Under the pieces are notes generated by a model. The model was not told the origin of the DNA and made no database searches. It saw only the letters and a program-made list of their open reading frames with translations. Positions 34,489 through 42,736 of a stretch of DNA of 64,000 bases are shown here, one piece after another. This DNA is from Ignavibacterium sp. (GTDB taxonomy: Bacteria > Bacteroidota > Ignavibacteria > Ignavibacteriales > Ignavibacteriaceae), in the NCBI GenBank assembly GCA_032027145.1, contig JAVSMP010000001.1, positions 834,903 to 898,902 of the forward strand. The letters are read 5' to 3'. The translations under genes and the position numbers were made by a program. Within the stretch, counting starts at the first letter, position 1; every line of letters begins with the position of its first letter.

Positions 34489-36372
34489 ATGAAATCTTTT
34501 ATTATTTCTGCAATAATAATTTTATTGATTATTCCTCCATCTTTTGCCTCAGATCTGAAGATGCCGAGAGAAATTAAGAAGGCTTATGATAAGAATACAA
34601 GATCTTACGATGGGAAGCCTGGAATAAATTATTGGCAAAACTTTTCGGAGTACAACATCAAAGCAGAGATTGATCCGAATACAAGGTTGCTAACAGGAAG
34701 CGAAAAAATCGTTTACCTTAACAATAGTCCAGATACACTTAAGAACATTGTGTTAAAGCTTTACCAGGATATGTACAAAAAAGGTGCGGCAAGAAACAGA
34801 CAACTTAATCCTGTAACTGTAACAGATGGAGTTATAGTAAGCAAGCTAACTGTGGACAATGCTTCAGTAAGTCTTAATCCTGATGATAAAAAAATTTCTT
34901 ACCAGGGGACCAACCTGATCATAAAACTTACTTCACCGCTTCCGCCGAAAGAAAACATCGCAATTGAAATTGATTGGAGTTTTGTGATTCCAAAAGGTAC
35001 AGATATAAGAATCGGGACTTACGGCGAATTAACTTTTTTTGTTGGATATTGGTATCCCAAAATTGCTGTGTATGATGATATACTCGGTTGGGATTTGTTA
35101 AGCTATAATGCAGAACATGAATTTTATTTTGATTACTCCGATATTAATGTTGAAATAAAAGTTCCAAAGGGATTTGGTATCTGGGCAACAGGAATGCTGC
35201 AAAACCCAGAGGAAGTACTAAATGAACCGTACTTAGAAAGATATAGTCTCTCATTAACTTCCGACAATTTAATCAACATCGTTTCAAGATCAGATAGCGG
35301 TAAAGAGATATATAAATCTCAAAATGGATTTACAACTTTTAAATATTCTGTAAAAAATATTTCAGATTTTGCATTCGGGATGAGTGATTTTTATTTGTGG
35401 GATGGAACTAGCATTGAACTTGAACCCGGAAAAAGAGTTGGGTGTTTTTCAGCCTACAATCCTTCATCAGATTTCTTCACTCAAGCTGCAGAAATGGCTA
35501 AAAGAAGTATCGAGTTTTTTTCCAAGGAAATGCCCGGTGTAATTTATCCTTACCCGCAGATAACCGTATTTAATGGTGATGGAGGAATGGAGTTTCCGAT
35601 GATTGTAAATGACGGACAATTCTCAAATAAAGTAAATGATGTTTACGTAACTACTCACGAAATTTCACATATGTACTTCCCTTTTTATGTTGGCACAAAT
35701 GAAACCCGTTACGGCTGGATGGATGAAGGTATGGCATATTTTCTTCCATGGGATCTGCAGATTGAATTATCAGAATATGATCATAGAACACGCGCCGCAG
35801 TTGGATTTTCGAGGTGGGCTGGAAATGAAATGGATATACCGATGATATTCCCATCAATACTTTCCCGTGATCCACATTTAAGTATATTGAGTTATTATAA
35901 ATCAGCATTAGCTTTTGAAATGCTGGAATCTGCGTTGGGAGATGAATTATTTAAGAAGTGTTTAAATGAATTTATTTCAAGATGGAATGGTAAACATCCA
36001 ACCCCGTGGGATATGTTTTACACATTTGAAGATGTTGTTAATCATGATTTAAGCTGGTTCTGGAAACCATGGTTTTTTGAATCGCACATTCCTGATCTTG
36101 CAATTAAAGATGTTAAGAATGAAAACAACAAAACAAGTGTGCTTGTAGAAAATGTAGGTAATCTTCCAGTTCCAATTGATTTGACCTTAACATTTGAAGA
36201 TGGGATACAAACAAAACTTACATCATCAACACTAATTTGGCAAAATGGAGATAAAGAGGTCTGGCTCGATGTTGATGTAAAATCAAAAGTTAAAACTGTT
36301 GAATTGACAAATAAAAATATTCCTGATGCAGATGTAACTAATAATTCAATGAGATTTGAACATTATAAGTAA
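34489..36372 (+). CDS. Exported M1 family metallopeptidase
   Basis: A 627-residue gluzincin. The signal peptide ends PSFAS (about residue 20). Residues ~50-270 form the beta-sandwich N-terminal domain of M1 enzymes. GGMEFPM stands for the GxMEN substrate motif. HEISH at 390-394 and E413 (WMDEGMAYF) make the zinc site with the normal 18-residue spacing. A C-terminal beta domain (LVENVGNLPVPIDLTLTFEDG) follows. It probably acts as a periplasmic aminopeptidase. The Asn of GAMEN is replaced (GGMEFP), as in many bacterial members. Confidence 0.85.
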   Translation: MKSFIISAIIILLIIPPSFASDLKMPREIKKAYDKNTRSYDGKPGINYWQNFSEYNIKAEIDPNTRLLTGSEKIVYLNNSPDTLKNIVLKLYQDMYKKGAARNRQLNPVTVTDGVIVSKLTVDNASVSLNPDDKKISYQGTNLIIKLTSPLPPKENIAIEIDWSFVIPKGTDIRIGTYGELTFFVGYWYPKIAVYDDILGWDLLSYNAEHEFYFDYSDINVEIKVPKGFGIWATGMLQNPEEVLNEPYLERYSLSLTSDNLINIVSRSDSGKEIYKSQNGFTTFKYSVKNISDFAFGMSDFYLWDGTSIELEPGKRVGCFSAYNPSSDFFTQAAEMAKRSIEFFSKEMPGVIYPYPQITVFNGDGGMEFPMIVNDGQFSNKVNDVYVTTHEISHMYFPFYVGTNETRYGWMDEGMAYFLPWDLQIELSEYDHRTRAAVGFSRWAGNEMDIPMIFPSILSRDPHLSILSYYKSALAFEMLESALGDELFKKCLNEFISRWNGKHPTPWDMFYTFEDVVNHDLSWFWKPWFFESHIPDLAIKDVKNENNKTSVLVENVGNLPVPIDLTLTFEDGIQTKLTSSTLIWQNGDKEVWLDVDVKSKVKTVELTNKNIPDADVTNNSMRFEHYK

Positions 36373-36549
36373 TAAAAATCAAAATAAGCATACTCTTCCA
36401 ATTTCTATTAGGCTTGCTATCGGATTTAGCGCTGGTGCAATTATCGGAATTTTTGCAAAGACCTGGCAATGTGGATTTCTGTTGGAGCAGGTGCTGGAAG
36501 GGCAATTTGTGCTGGTTTAAGCCAGATGTTAAAAAAGAAAATTAATTAA
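36356..36549 (+). pseudogene. Frameshifted small glycine-rich membrane protein
   Basis: Read from TTG 36356 (inside the M1 gene end) the frame gives HTLPISIRLAIGFSAGAIIGIFAK. One base appears to be missing near 36465, because the next frame continues LAMWISVGAGAGRAICAGLSQMLKKKIN to TAA 36549. Inserting one G before ACCTGG would restore FAKDLAMWISVGAGAG. The result would be a protein of about 65 residues with a single hydrophobic glycine-rich hairpin. No family name assigned. Confidence 0.6.
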
Positions 36550-36550
36550 T

Positions 36551-36581
36551 AATAAAAGAGGATTGAAATAATTCAATCCTC
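36551..36581 (-). terminator. Terminator of the SlyD-like gene
   Basis: GAGGATTGAA-ATAA-TTCAATCCTC, a perfect 10-bp stem at 36558-36581, then TTTTATT on the minus strand, 18 bases past the stop at 36600. Confidence 0.9.
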
Positions 36582-36599
36582 CCAATTTCTAAATGTATA

Positions 36600-37088
36600 T
36601 TAGTGATGATGATGTCCGCCTGGTCCGTGAACATGACCGTGTGCTAATTCTTCTACAGTAGCATCTCTTACATCCACGAGTTCTAAATCAAAATTTAAAT
36701 TCATTCCGGCAAAAGGATGATTAAAATCGATTGTTATTTCATCATCATTTACTTCTATAATAGTAAAAGGCATTTGAACACCATCCGGATTACTTGCCAT
36801 ATATTCCATCCCGACTTCTAAAACAAAATCCTCCGGAAAATTTTCCTTTCCGACAACCTGCACTATTTGTTCATTATAATTTCCATAAGCATCAGCTGCA
36901 TCCAATCTTAACTGCTTTTTTGTGCCTATCATCATTACACTAACTGCTTCCTCAAGTTTTGGTAAAACCATTCCCTTTCCGCTAATGTATGAAAACGATC
37001 CGCCATGATCAGTTGAATCTAAAACATTACCAGCATCATCAGTTAATGTAAAATTTAAGGTAACAACTTTATTTATTTCTATCGGCAT
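36600..37088 (-). CDS. slyD: SlyD-type FKBP peptidyl-prolyl isomerase
   Basis: A 162-residue protein. The FKBP fold opens with VVTLNFTLTDDAGNVLDSTD and carries the inserted chaperone flap (AYGNYNEQIVQVVGKENFPED) that marks SlyD. The C-terminus is a metal-binding His-rich tail (HGHVHGPGGHHHH). Roles known for SlyD: prolyl isomerisation, chaperoning, nickel binding for hydrogenase maturation. No hydrogenase gene is in the window. Monocistronic with a strong terminator. Confidence 0.9.
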   Translation of the reverse strand: MPIEINKVVTLNFTLTDDAGNVLDSTDHGGSFSYISGKGMVLPKLEEAVSVMMIGTKKQLRLDAADAYGNYNEQIVQVVGKENFPEDFVLEVGMEYMASNPDGVQMPFTIIEVNDDEITIDFNHPFAGMNLNFDLELVDVRDATVEELAHGHVHGPGGHHHH

Positions 37089-37283
37089 TTTGTATCCTTA
37101 TTGTTTTTAATTGACGCTGCATAATAGAGAAAGTGGAAAAGAAATAAAAAGAAAAATTACTAGTAAAGGTTAGAAATTAATTAAAGAAATTTATCTGATA
37201 GTTTTAGAACTATACTGAATTAGTTAAATTTGATTTGTAAAGAAACTCTGATAGTTAATAATATCCGAAAGAATTAAACTCCA

Positions 37284-37424
37284 TTGAAAGAGTACCACAA
37301 TATTAGGACTATTAACGGAAGCATTAATGTTACGGCAGCAGCCCGTTCATTATCCGAACAACCGGAAGTTAAGCGTTTACTTATTAAAGCTGAATCTTCA
37401 CTTGCGTATCTAAAGATGAAATAA
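37284..37424 (+). CDS. Possible 46-residue peptide upstream of the methylase
   Basis: TTG 37284 to TAA 37424 encodes KEYHNIRTINGSINVTAAARSL, then EQPEVKRLLIKAESSLAYLKMK, a helical, charged peptide ending nine bases before the methylase ATG. The tight spacing suggests co-translation. No helix-turn-helix of a controller protein is clear. It could instead be a remnant of a larger gene. The rest of the 345-base gap holds no feature I recognise. Confidence 0.35.
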   Translation: MKEYHNIRTINGSINVTAAARSLSEQPEVKRLLIKAESSLAYLKMK

Positions 37425-37433
37425 AATAATTGA

Positions 37434-38474
37434 ATGAAAACTAATCTAATAAATATTATTTCAGACTCATTGAAATACTCAGATTTAAAAGAAATTAAAA
37501 GAAATTACTCTGCTCTGCTTAAAGAAGTTAAAGAGAGTAAAGAAGATATTTTAATCAGCGATGGCTATGTTTCTGTTACAAAAGATTTTTTATGCGGGGA
37601 AATAAATCAGATACTTGAAACTCAAACTCTTGAGCGGACAAAATATTATATTAAGCGATTATTGAAAAGCTTAACAGAAGAAAGACAAAGTAAAATTAAT
37701 GATCTTAATCTTAACCGCTGGAAAGAATATAGCGACATAATTACGGACAGCCTGTGGATACTGGATAAACGCGATAAAACAGGTGTTCACCACGCAGGTT
37801 ATTGGGGAAATTTTATTCCGCAAATTCCAAATCAACTTCTCAGAAGATATACAAAAAAAGAAGAGTGGATTTTAGATCCCTTTCTTGGCAGCGGAACTTC
37901 ATTAATTGAAGCACAAAGATTGGGCAGAAATGCTGTCGGTATAGAGCTTTCAAAAAAAGTATTGAATCAGACAAGAAAAATAATTTCTAAAGAAAAAAAT
38001 CAGCATTCTATTGAACTTAAATTTATAAACGGAGACAGCTCAAAAATTAATTTAAGAAATCACCTGGATGAATCAGGAATTAAGTCATTTCAATTTCAGA
38101 TATTTCATCCACCGTATTGGGATATTATAAAATTCAGTAATAATAAATCTGACTTATCCAACAGTAAATCAATCGAAGAATTTATAGCTAAATTTGGAAG
38201 TGTATTAGATAATTGTCTTCCTCATCTTGATAAAAAAAGATTTGCAGCAGTTGTTATAGGCGATAAATATTCTGATGGTGAATGGATTCCGCTGGGATTT
38301 TATGTAATGCAGGAATTTTTAAAACGCAGAATGATTTTAAAATCTGTAATCGTTAAAAACTTTGATGAAACTACTGCAAAGAGAAATCAGAAAGAGCTAT
38401 GGCGTTATCGTGCATTAGCCGGTGGATTTTATGTGTTTAAACACGAGTATGTTTTTGTGTTTCAGAAGAAATGA
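37434..38474 (+). CDS. Putative type II DNA methyltransferase (N4/N6-amino)
   Basis: A 346-residue protein. DPFLGSGTSLIEAQRLG from D148 is the SAM-binding motif I (FxGxG); HPPYW at 225-229 is the catalytic motif IV in which the usual D/N/S is H. Motif I precedes motif IV. The N-terminal ~110 residues are helical and may be the target-recognition part, including GVHHAGYWGNFIPQIPNQL, typical of amino-methylases. The gene is followed, after a repeat array and a RAYT, by a nuclease-like gene, so a restriction-modification pair is inferred. Its last ~54 coding bases are repeated twice at 39343 and 39523. Confidence 0.8.
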   Translation: MKTNLINIISDSLKYSDLKEIKRNYSALLKEVKESKEDILISDGYVSVTKDFLCGEINQILETQTLERTKYYIKRLLKSLTEERQSKINDLNLNRWKEYSDIITDSLWILDKRDKTGVHHAGYWGNFIPQIPNQLLRRYTKKEEWILDPFLGSGTSLIEAQRLGRNAVGIELSKKVLNQTRKIISKEKNQHSIELKFINGDSSKINLRNHLDESGIKSFQFQIFHPPYWDIIKFSNNKSDLSNSKSIEEFIAKFGSVLDNCLPHLDKKRFAAVVIGDKYSDGEWIPLGFYVMQEFLKRRMILKSVIVKNFDETTAKRNQKELWRYRALAGGFYVFKHEYVFVFQKK

Positions 38475-38496
38475 ATAGATGTAATTAAAAGGTAGG

Positions 38497-38514
38497 CGCA
38501 AGCTTCAGCTTGCG
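38497..38514. repeat. Palindrome P1 (three copies)
   Basis: CGCAAGCT-TC-AGCTTGCG, an 8-bp stem with a two-base loop, lies 22 bases after the methylase stop. Copies occur at 39419-39436 and 39599-39616 within larger duplications. Confidence 0.9.
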
Positions 38515-38557
38515 GGATTAGGTTACAAAGTTATTAAATATTTATTATTCGTATTTG

Positions 38558-38717
38558 CTCAACCTGAAGGTTGAGGCTACCGTTGTTCTGATTCATTTGT
38601 AATATGAGATATAATTTTGAAATTATTGCTCAACCTAAAGGTTGAGGCTACCGTCCTTCAGGTTCATTTGTATTATGAAATATAATTTGGAAATTAATGC
38701 TCAACCTAAAAATTGAG
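38558..38717. repeat. Tandem 71-bp units with palindrome P2, left of RAYT
   Basis: CTCAACCT-GA/AA-AGGTTGAG palindromes start at 38558, 38629 and 38700, exactly 71 bases apart; the third is degenerate (AAATTGAG). Each 71-bp unit also contains TTCATTTGT-A-TATGA(A/G)ATATAATTT, a copy of the nuclease gene's start region at 39696-39715. So the array is made of palindrome plus truncated nuclease 5' end. Confidence 0.9.
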
Positions 38718-38730
38718 TTTACCGTAAACA

Positions 38731-39207
38731 ATGAAGCGAATAAGAGAAAACAAACATCGATTAGCTGCAGAAATTTACATTGGCGAAAGACCAATTGCTT
38801 TTACCTTATGTTTAAAAGGAAGGGTAAGTTATTTCACAAATGAAAGTGCATTTAAATATTTTGAAAAAGTACTATTAGAAGAATTAAAACATTATAATTG
38901 CTCTGCGTTTGTTTATTTATTTATGCCTGATCATTTGCATTTAGTGTTGGCAGGAAATGAACCAGACTCCAATATTAAAAAGTGCCTTGAGATGTTTAAA
39001 CAAAAAACAGGATTTTATTTAAGTAAGAGCAAAGCAAATGTAAGCTGGCAAAAAGATTATTATGATCACATTTTAAGAAGTGAAGAAAATCTGGAAATAC
39101 ATCTAAAATATATACTCAATAACCCTGTTCGAGCTGGTATTGTGAACTATTGGAAAAAATATCCTTACATTGGTTCAACAGTTTATAATTTATATGAATG
39201 GGAATAG
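38731..39207 (+). mobile_element. RAYT / IS200-like transposase between methylase and nuclease
   Basis: A 158-residue Y1 transposase, shorter than the first RAYT in this window and only distantly similar. LFMPDHLHLVLAGNE holds the HUH motif (HLH). HLKYILNNPVRAGIVNYW holds the catalytic tyrosine helix. The N-terminus KRIRENKHRLAAEIYIGERPIAFTLC lacks the usual leading basic RRxN motif. Flanked on both sides by P2 palindromes at 39229 and 38700, so it is the probable resident enzyme of this REP family. Frame intact. Confidence 0.88.
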
Positions 39208-39228
39208 TGCAATTATTATGCGTTATTG

Positions 39229-39317
39229 CTCAACCTAAAGGTTGAGGCTACCGTCTTTCTGATTCATTTGTAATGTGAAATATAATTTGGAAATTATTGC
39301 TCAACCTGAAGGTTGAG
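39229..39317. repeat. P2 palindrome units right of RAYT
   Basis: P2 palindromes at 39229-39246 and 39300-39317, again 71 bases apart, with the nuclease-start copy (TTCATTTGTAATGTGAAATATAATTTGG) between. These continue the array seen left of the transposase gene. Confidence 0.9.
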
Positions 39318-39660
39318 GCTACCATTCTTACAGATTCTTGTAGGTGGATTTTATGTGTTTAGACACGAGTATATTTTTGTGTTTCAGAAGAAATGAATAG
39401 ATGTAATTAAAAGGTAGGCGCAAGCTTCAGCTTGCGGGATTAGGTTACAAAGTTATTAAATATTTATTATGCTTATTTGCTCAACCTGAAGGTTGAGGCT
39501 ACCATTCTTACAGATTCTTGTAGGTGGATTTTATGTGTTTAGACACGAGTATATTTTTGTGTTTCAGAAGAAATGAATAGATGTAATTAAAAGGTAGGCG
39601 CAAGCTTCAGCTTGCGGGATTAGGTTACAAAGTTATTAAATATTTATTATTCGTATTTGC
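39301..39660. repeat. Two 180-bp direct repeats containing the methylase 3' end
   Basis: 39301-39480 and 39481-39660 agree at 178 of 180 bases. Each holds P2, then a copy of the methylase 3' end (GGTGGATTTTATGTGTTTAGACACGAG... to the TGA stop), the following spacer and P1. Compared with the true gene end at 38421-38474 the copies read GGFYVFRHEYIFVFQKK instead of GGFYVFKHEYVFVFQKK. Confidence 0.93.
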
Positions 39661-39705
39661 TCAACCTGAAGGTTGAGGCTACCGTCCTTCAGGTTCATTT
39701 GTATT

Positions 39706-40347
39706 ATGAAATATAATTTAGAAGAAATTGAAATTGAATTAAAAAAAAGATTAATCTATCCTTATAAATGGGGACAAAAACAGAACGATAACTTCGATAA
39801 ACAAACAAATTTTATTTATCATACTTTTTTGTTTGAAGAACTTCTTAAAGAAATTGAATCAAGATTTAAATCTGAAAAAGAATATGATCTTTATTTCAAT
39901 TACTCAATTAACCGGTGGTATAACTTCTGGTCAGCACAAGCTGTTGAAGATATATTCTGCTCGCTGCCAAACGTTAAACCAGCCCTGGATGATAAAGACA
40001 AACTGATTGACTTTACAATTCGGGGAGAGGCATTTGATCATAAAACATCAATCTTTCCGAAAAATTTTCCTTATAAAATTGATGATGCAATTAAAAAAAC
40101 CGATGAATTGATTAGGTGGTTATACAAAAATCAATCACAGCAGCAGCGTAAGCATTATAAAAGCAGATTGTTTATTATTCTTTATTCTGCAGATGGGGAG
40201 CATTGGAAATTAAAATCAGAAATTGGCTGGCTTAAAGAACGAATCGAAAAATATATGCTCGGCTTTAATCCGAATTTTTTGCTTAAGTTTAATTTTGAAA
40301 AAGATAAACCAACTCTGGCAGATGTTATTTGGGCTATAAAAAAATAG
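39706..40347 (+). CDS. Putative type II restriction endonuclease
   Basis: A 213-residue protein from ATG 39706 (an upstream reading from 39673 runs through repeat sequence and is not preferred). The core IDFTIRGEAFDHKTS has D102, then D111-x-K113, compatible with a PD-(D/E)xK nuclease site. Preceding helices (NYSINRWYNFWSAQAVEDIFCSLPNV) and following IKKTDELIRWLYKNQSQQQRKHYKSRLFIILY fit small type II enzymes. No named family recognised; the function is inferred from the methylase before it. Its first codons (ATGAAATATAATTT) are the segment copied in the upstream repeats. Confidence 0.6.
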   Translation: MKYNLEEIEIELKKRLIYPYKWGQKQNDNFDKQTNFIYHTFLFEELLKEIESRFKSEKEYDLYFNYSINRWYNFWSAQAVEDIFCSLPNVKPALDDKDKLIDFTIRGEAFDHKTSIFPKNFPYKIDDAIKKTDELIRWLYKNQSQQQRKHYKSRLFIILYSADGEHWKLKSEIGWLKERIEKYMLGFNPNFLLKFNFEKDKPTLADVIWAIKK

Positions 40348-40568
40348 TCTTGTAATTATTCATTATTTACAAAGCTGTTTAACAATTCTGTTGATAAAGT
40401 ATTCGCAACGTAGGCAGGAGTAATCAAGATTCTTAAATTGTTTTGGACAATAAATACATTTTCCCGCCAATTTTGTCAAAAGAAATTTTTCTCAGACCAG
40501 CAATTTGATTGAAGTAAGATTTCGGTTTTACTATTTTCAATCAGAAAAAAATAATAAAGATTATAATT

Positions 40569-41261
40569 ATGAGAAAAAAAATATTTTTAACCCTTTCAGT
40601 TGCTCTTTCTTTTTTTGTGCTGAGCTGTGGAGACAGCAGCAAAGACAGCTCTGATATTTCAAACAAAGATGCTTCCTCTGACACACAAAAAAGATACGGT
40701 ATTAAATCAGCAGTTGTTGAATATATAATAACAGGCTCACAGGAGGGAACCAAAACACTTTACTTTGATAAATGGGGAATGAGACAAGCTGAATATACCC
40801 GTTCTGTTTTGACTGTTAGCGGATTTAGCAAACCAATAAATATTGTAAACATTATTGACGGTGATTATCAATATATGATAAACATTGATCAGAACAGCGG
40901 AACAAAAACAAGAAACCCGGTCTTAAAATCTATGGATGAATTAAAAGGTCAAAAAGGTTTTAACGAGTTTGGAGAACAGATGCTCTTAAGTATCGGCGCA
41001 AATAAAATCGGTAAAGAAGAGTTTCTCGGAAAAGATTGTGATATTTATGAAATGCGCAGTACCGGAACTAAACTTTGGGTTTGGAAATGGATTACGTTGA
41101 AATCCGAGACAAACTCAAGAGGATTGGAGATAAATGTAATTGCAACCAGAATTAACGAAGGCTCCGTTCCAAAAGATAAGTTTACAATTCCTGAAAAAAT
41201 TACATTGAATGAAGTTGATCTTGATAATATTGAAAACGAAATGAGAGAAGAAAATAAATGA
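40569..41261 (+). CDS. Lipoprotein of unknown function
   Basis: A 230-residue predicted lipoprotein: MRKKIFLTLSVALSFFVLSC with the lipobox VLSC (C20), then a serine/aspartate-rich linker. The body is beta-rich (SAVVEYIITGSQEGTKTLYFDKWGMRQAEYT, IIDGDYQYMINID, FLGKDCDIYEM), a LolA/DUF4412-like pattern of periplasmic barrels, but I do not claim the family. Its stop overlaps the next start by four bases (ATGA), so it is coupled to the MBL-fold gene, an unusual pairing of an envelope lipoprotein and an RNA-processing-type enzyme. Confidence 0.7.
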   Translation: MRKKIFLTLSVALSFFVLSCGDSSKDSSDISNKDASSDTQKRYGIKSAVVEYIITGSQEGTKTLYFDKWGMRQAEYTRSVLTVSGFSKPINIVNIIDGDYQYMINIDQNSGTKTRNPVLKSMDELKGQKGFNEFGEQMLLSIGANKIGKEEFLGKDCDIYEMRSTGTKLWVWKWITLKSETNSRGLEINVIATRINEGSVPKDKFTIPEKITLNEVDLDNIENEMREENK

Positions 41262-42622
41262 TTTCATTTCTTCCGGTTGGCGGTGGAAATGAAATTGGTG
41301 CAAACTGTTACTACTTAAATCTTAACGGCAACGGAATTATTCTTGACTGCGGGATTCATCCGCAAAAAACAGGACTGGACTCACTTCCAAAATTTGATTT
41401 GCTTAACGATAGACCGATTGATTCCTGCTTGATCTCTCATGCTCATCAGGATCATATTGGCTCGCTTCCATTTCTGATAAAAAAATTTCCTTATGTAAAA
41501 ATCATTACAACCCCGCAAACCAGAGCTATAGCTGAACTAACATTGCACAATTCTGTATCCATATTAAAAAAAGAAATTGATGATCAATCATTTGAGTTTT
41601 ATTCACACGATGAAGTTGATCTTCTTATTAAAATGATTGAGTATAAAGAATATGGATATCAGTTCGAACTTAATTCATATCATCAGATTAAAAATTCTGA
41701 GGTTAATGTTACTTTTTATGATGCAGGACATATTTTAGGCTCTGCCGGAATTTTGCTGGAAAATAACAATTACAAAATATTTTATACAGGAGATATCAAC
41801 CTTACCGATCAAACTATTCAGCCGAAAGCAAAGCTGCCTGAAGATAAAATTGATACCTTAATTCTTGAAACAACCTATGGTGCAACAGATTCAGATTTAC
41901 TTTTAAACTGGCAGGCAGAATCACTAAGGTTTGCAAAAGAAGCAAATAAGATCCTGAATAACAGCGGATCTATTTTAATTCCTGTTTTCTCATTGGGCAA
42001 AATGCAGGAAATGTTAGCGACAATCTGGCAGTTAATACAGAAAAGGAAACTAACAACAGTAGATATTTATACAGGTGGAATTGGAACAAGAGTTAATCGT
42101 GTTTACGATTATAACAAATATGTTGTTGATAGAATTGATAAGGAGTTCGAGCTAAATTCAATTCCACAAAAAGATTATTATGAAGTTACAAATCCCGATG
42201 ATTTCTTTTTAAATCCCTGCATTGTTCTTGCATCAAGCGGAATGATGGTAAAGAACACAGCATCGTACAATTTTGCTAAAAGGTTTTTAAAACAAAAAGA
42301 TTCAGCTGTCTTTATTGTCGGATATATGGATCCCGAAAGCCCGGGTTATACAATAGCAAACTCAGAACAAGGCGATAAAATCTGGTTAACTGATTTTGAT
42401 GAAGCAACAGAGGTTAAATGTGGGATAAAGAATTTCAAATTCTCGGCGCATGCCCGGAGAGAGGATTTACTAAGGATTGTTGATAAACTTAAACCTGATA
42501 ATGTAATATTAACACATGGCGATGATGAAGCAATTGATTGGGTTGGGTCATCAATACTGAAAAAAAATAAGAGCATAAAACTTCAGATTGCAGAAGTAGG
42601 GAAAGAATTAAAAATCCTTTAA
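41258..42622 (+). CDS. MBL-fold beta-CASP hydrolase (putative RNA-processing)
   Basis: A 454-residue metallo-beta-lactamase protein. HAHQDH at residues 61-66 is the HxHxDH zinc motif; FYDAGHILGSAGI, FYTGDINLTD, ILETTYG, PVFSLGKMQEML and IVLASSGMM are motifs of the beta-CASP branch (CPSF-73/YSH1-like, RNase J relatives). Late FSAHARREDLLRIVDKLKPDNVILTHGD completes the zinc and His motif C. Probably an RNA endo/exonuclease in the cytosol. Start ATG 41258. Confidence 0.88.
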   Translation: MISFLPVGGGNEIGANCYYLNLNGNGIILDCGIHPQKTGLDSLPKFDLLNDRPIDSCLISHAHQDHIGSLPFLIKKFPYVKIITTPQTRAIAELTLHNSVSILKKEIDDQSFEFYSHDEVDLLIKMIEYKEYGYQFELNSYHQIKNSEVNVTFYDAGHILGSAGILLENNNYKIFYTGDINLTDQTIQPKAKLPEDKIDTLILETTYGATDSDLLLNWQAESLRFAKEANKILNNSGSILIPVFSLGKMQEMLATIWQLIQKRKLTTVDIYTGGIGTRVNRVYDYNKYVVDRIDKEFELNSIPQKDYYEVTNPDDFFLNPCIVLASSGMMVKNTASYNFAKRFLKQKDSAVFIVGYMDPESPGYTIANSEQGDKIWLTDFDEATEVKCGIKNFKFSAHARREDLLRIVDKLKPDNVILTHGDDEAIDWVGSSILKKNKSIKLQIAEVGKELKIL

Positions 42623-42736
42623 TTGCGTAAGGCAATAATTGATTTTTCTTTGTATATTAAAAAAAACAAATTCAATTTCCTTGCTAAATAGGAAATAAAG
42701 ATTTTCTTTCATCAAATTTTTTTTCAGGAGGAGAGC

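Noticed and set aside
38497-39677. A CRISPR array reading of the repeats between methylase and nuclease
   Set aside because: Repeat units are 71 and 180 bp, contain gene pieces, and lack short unique spacers of constant length; no cas genes are nearby.
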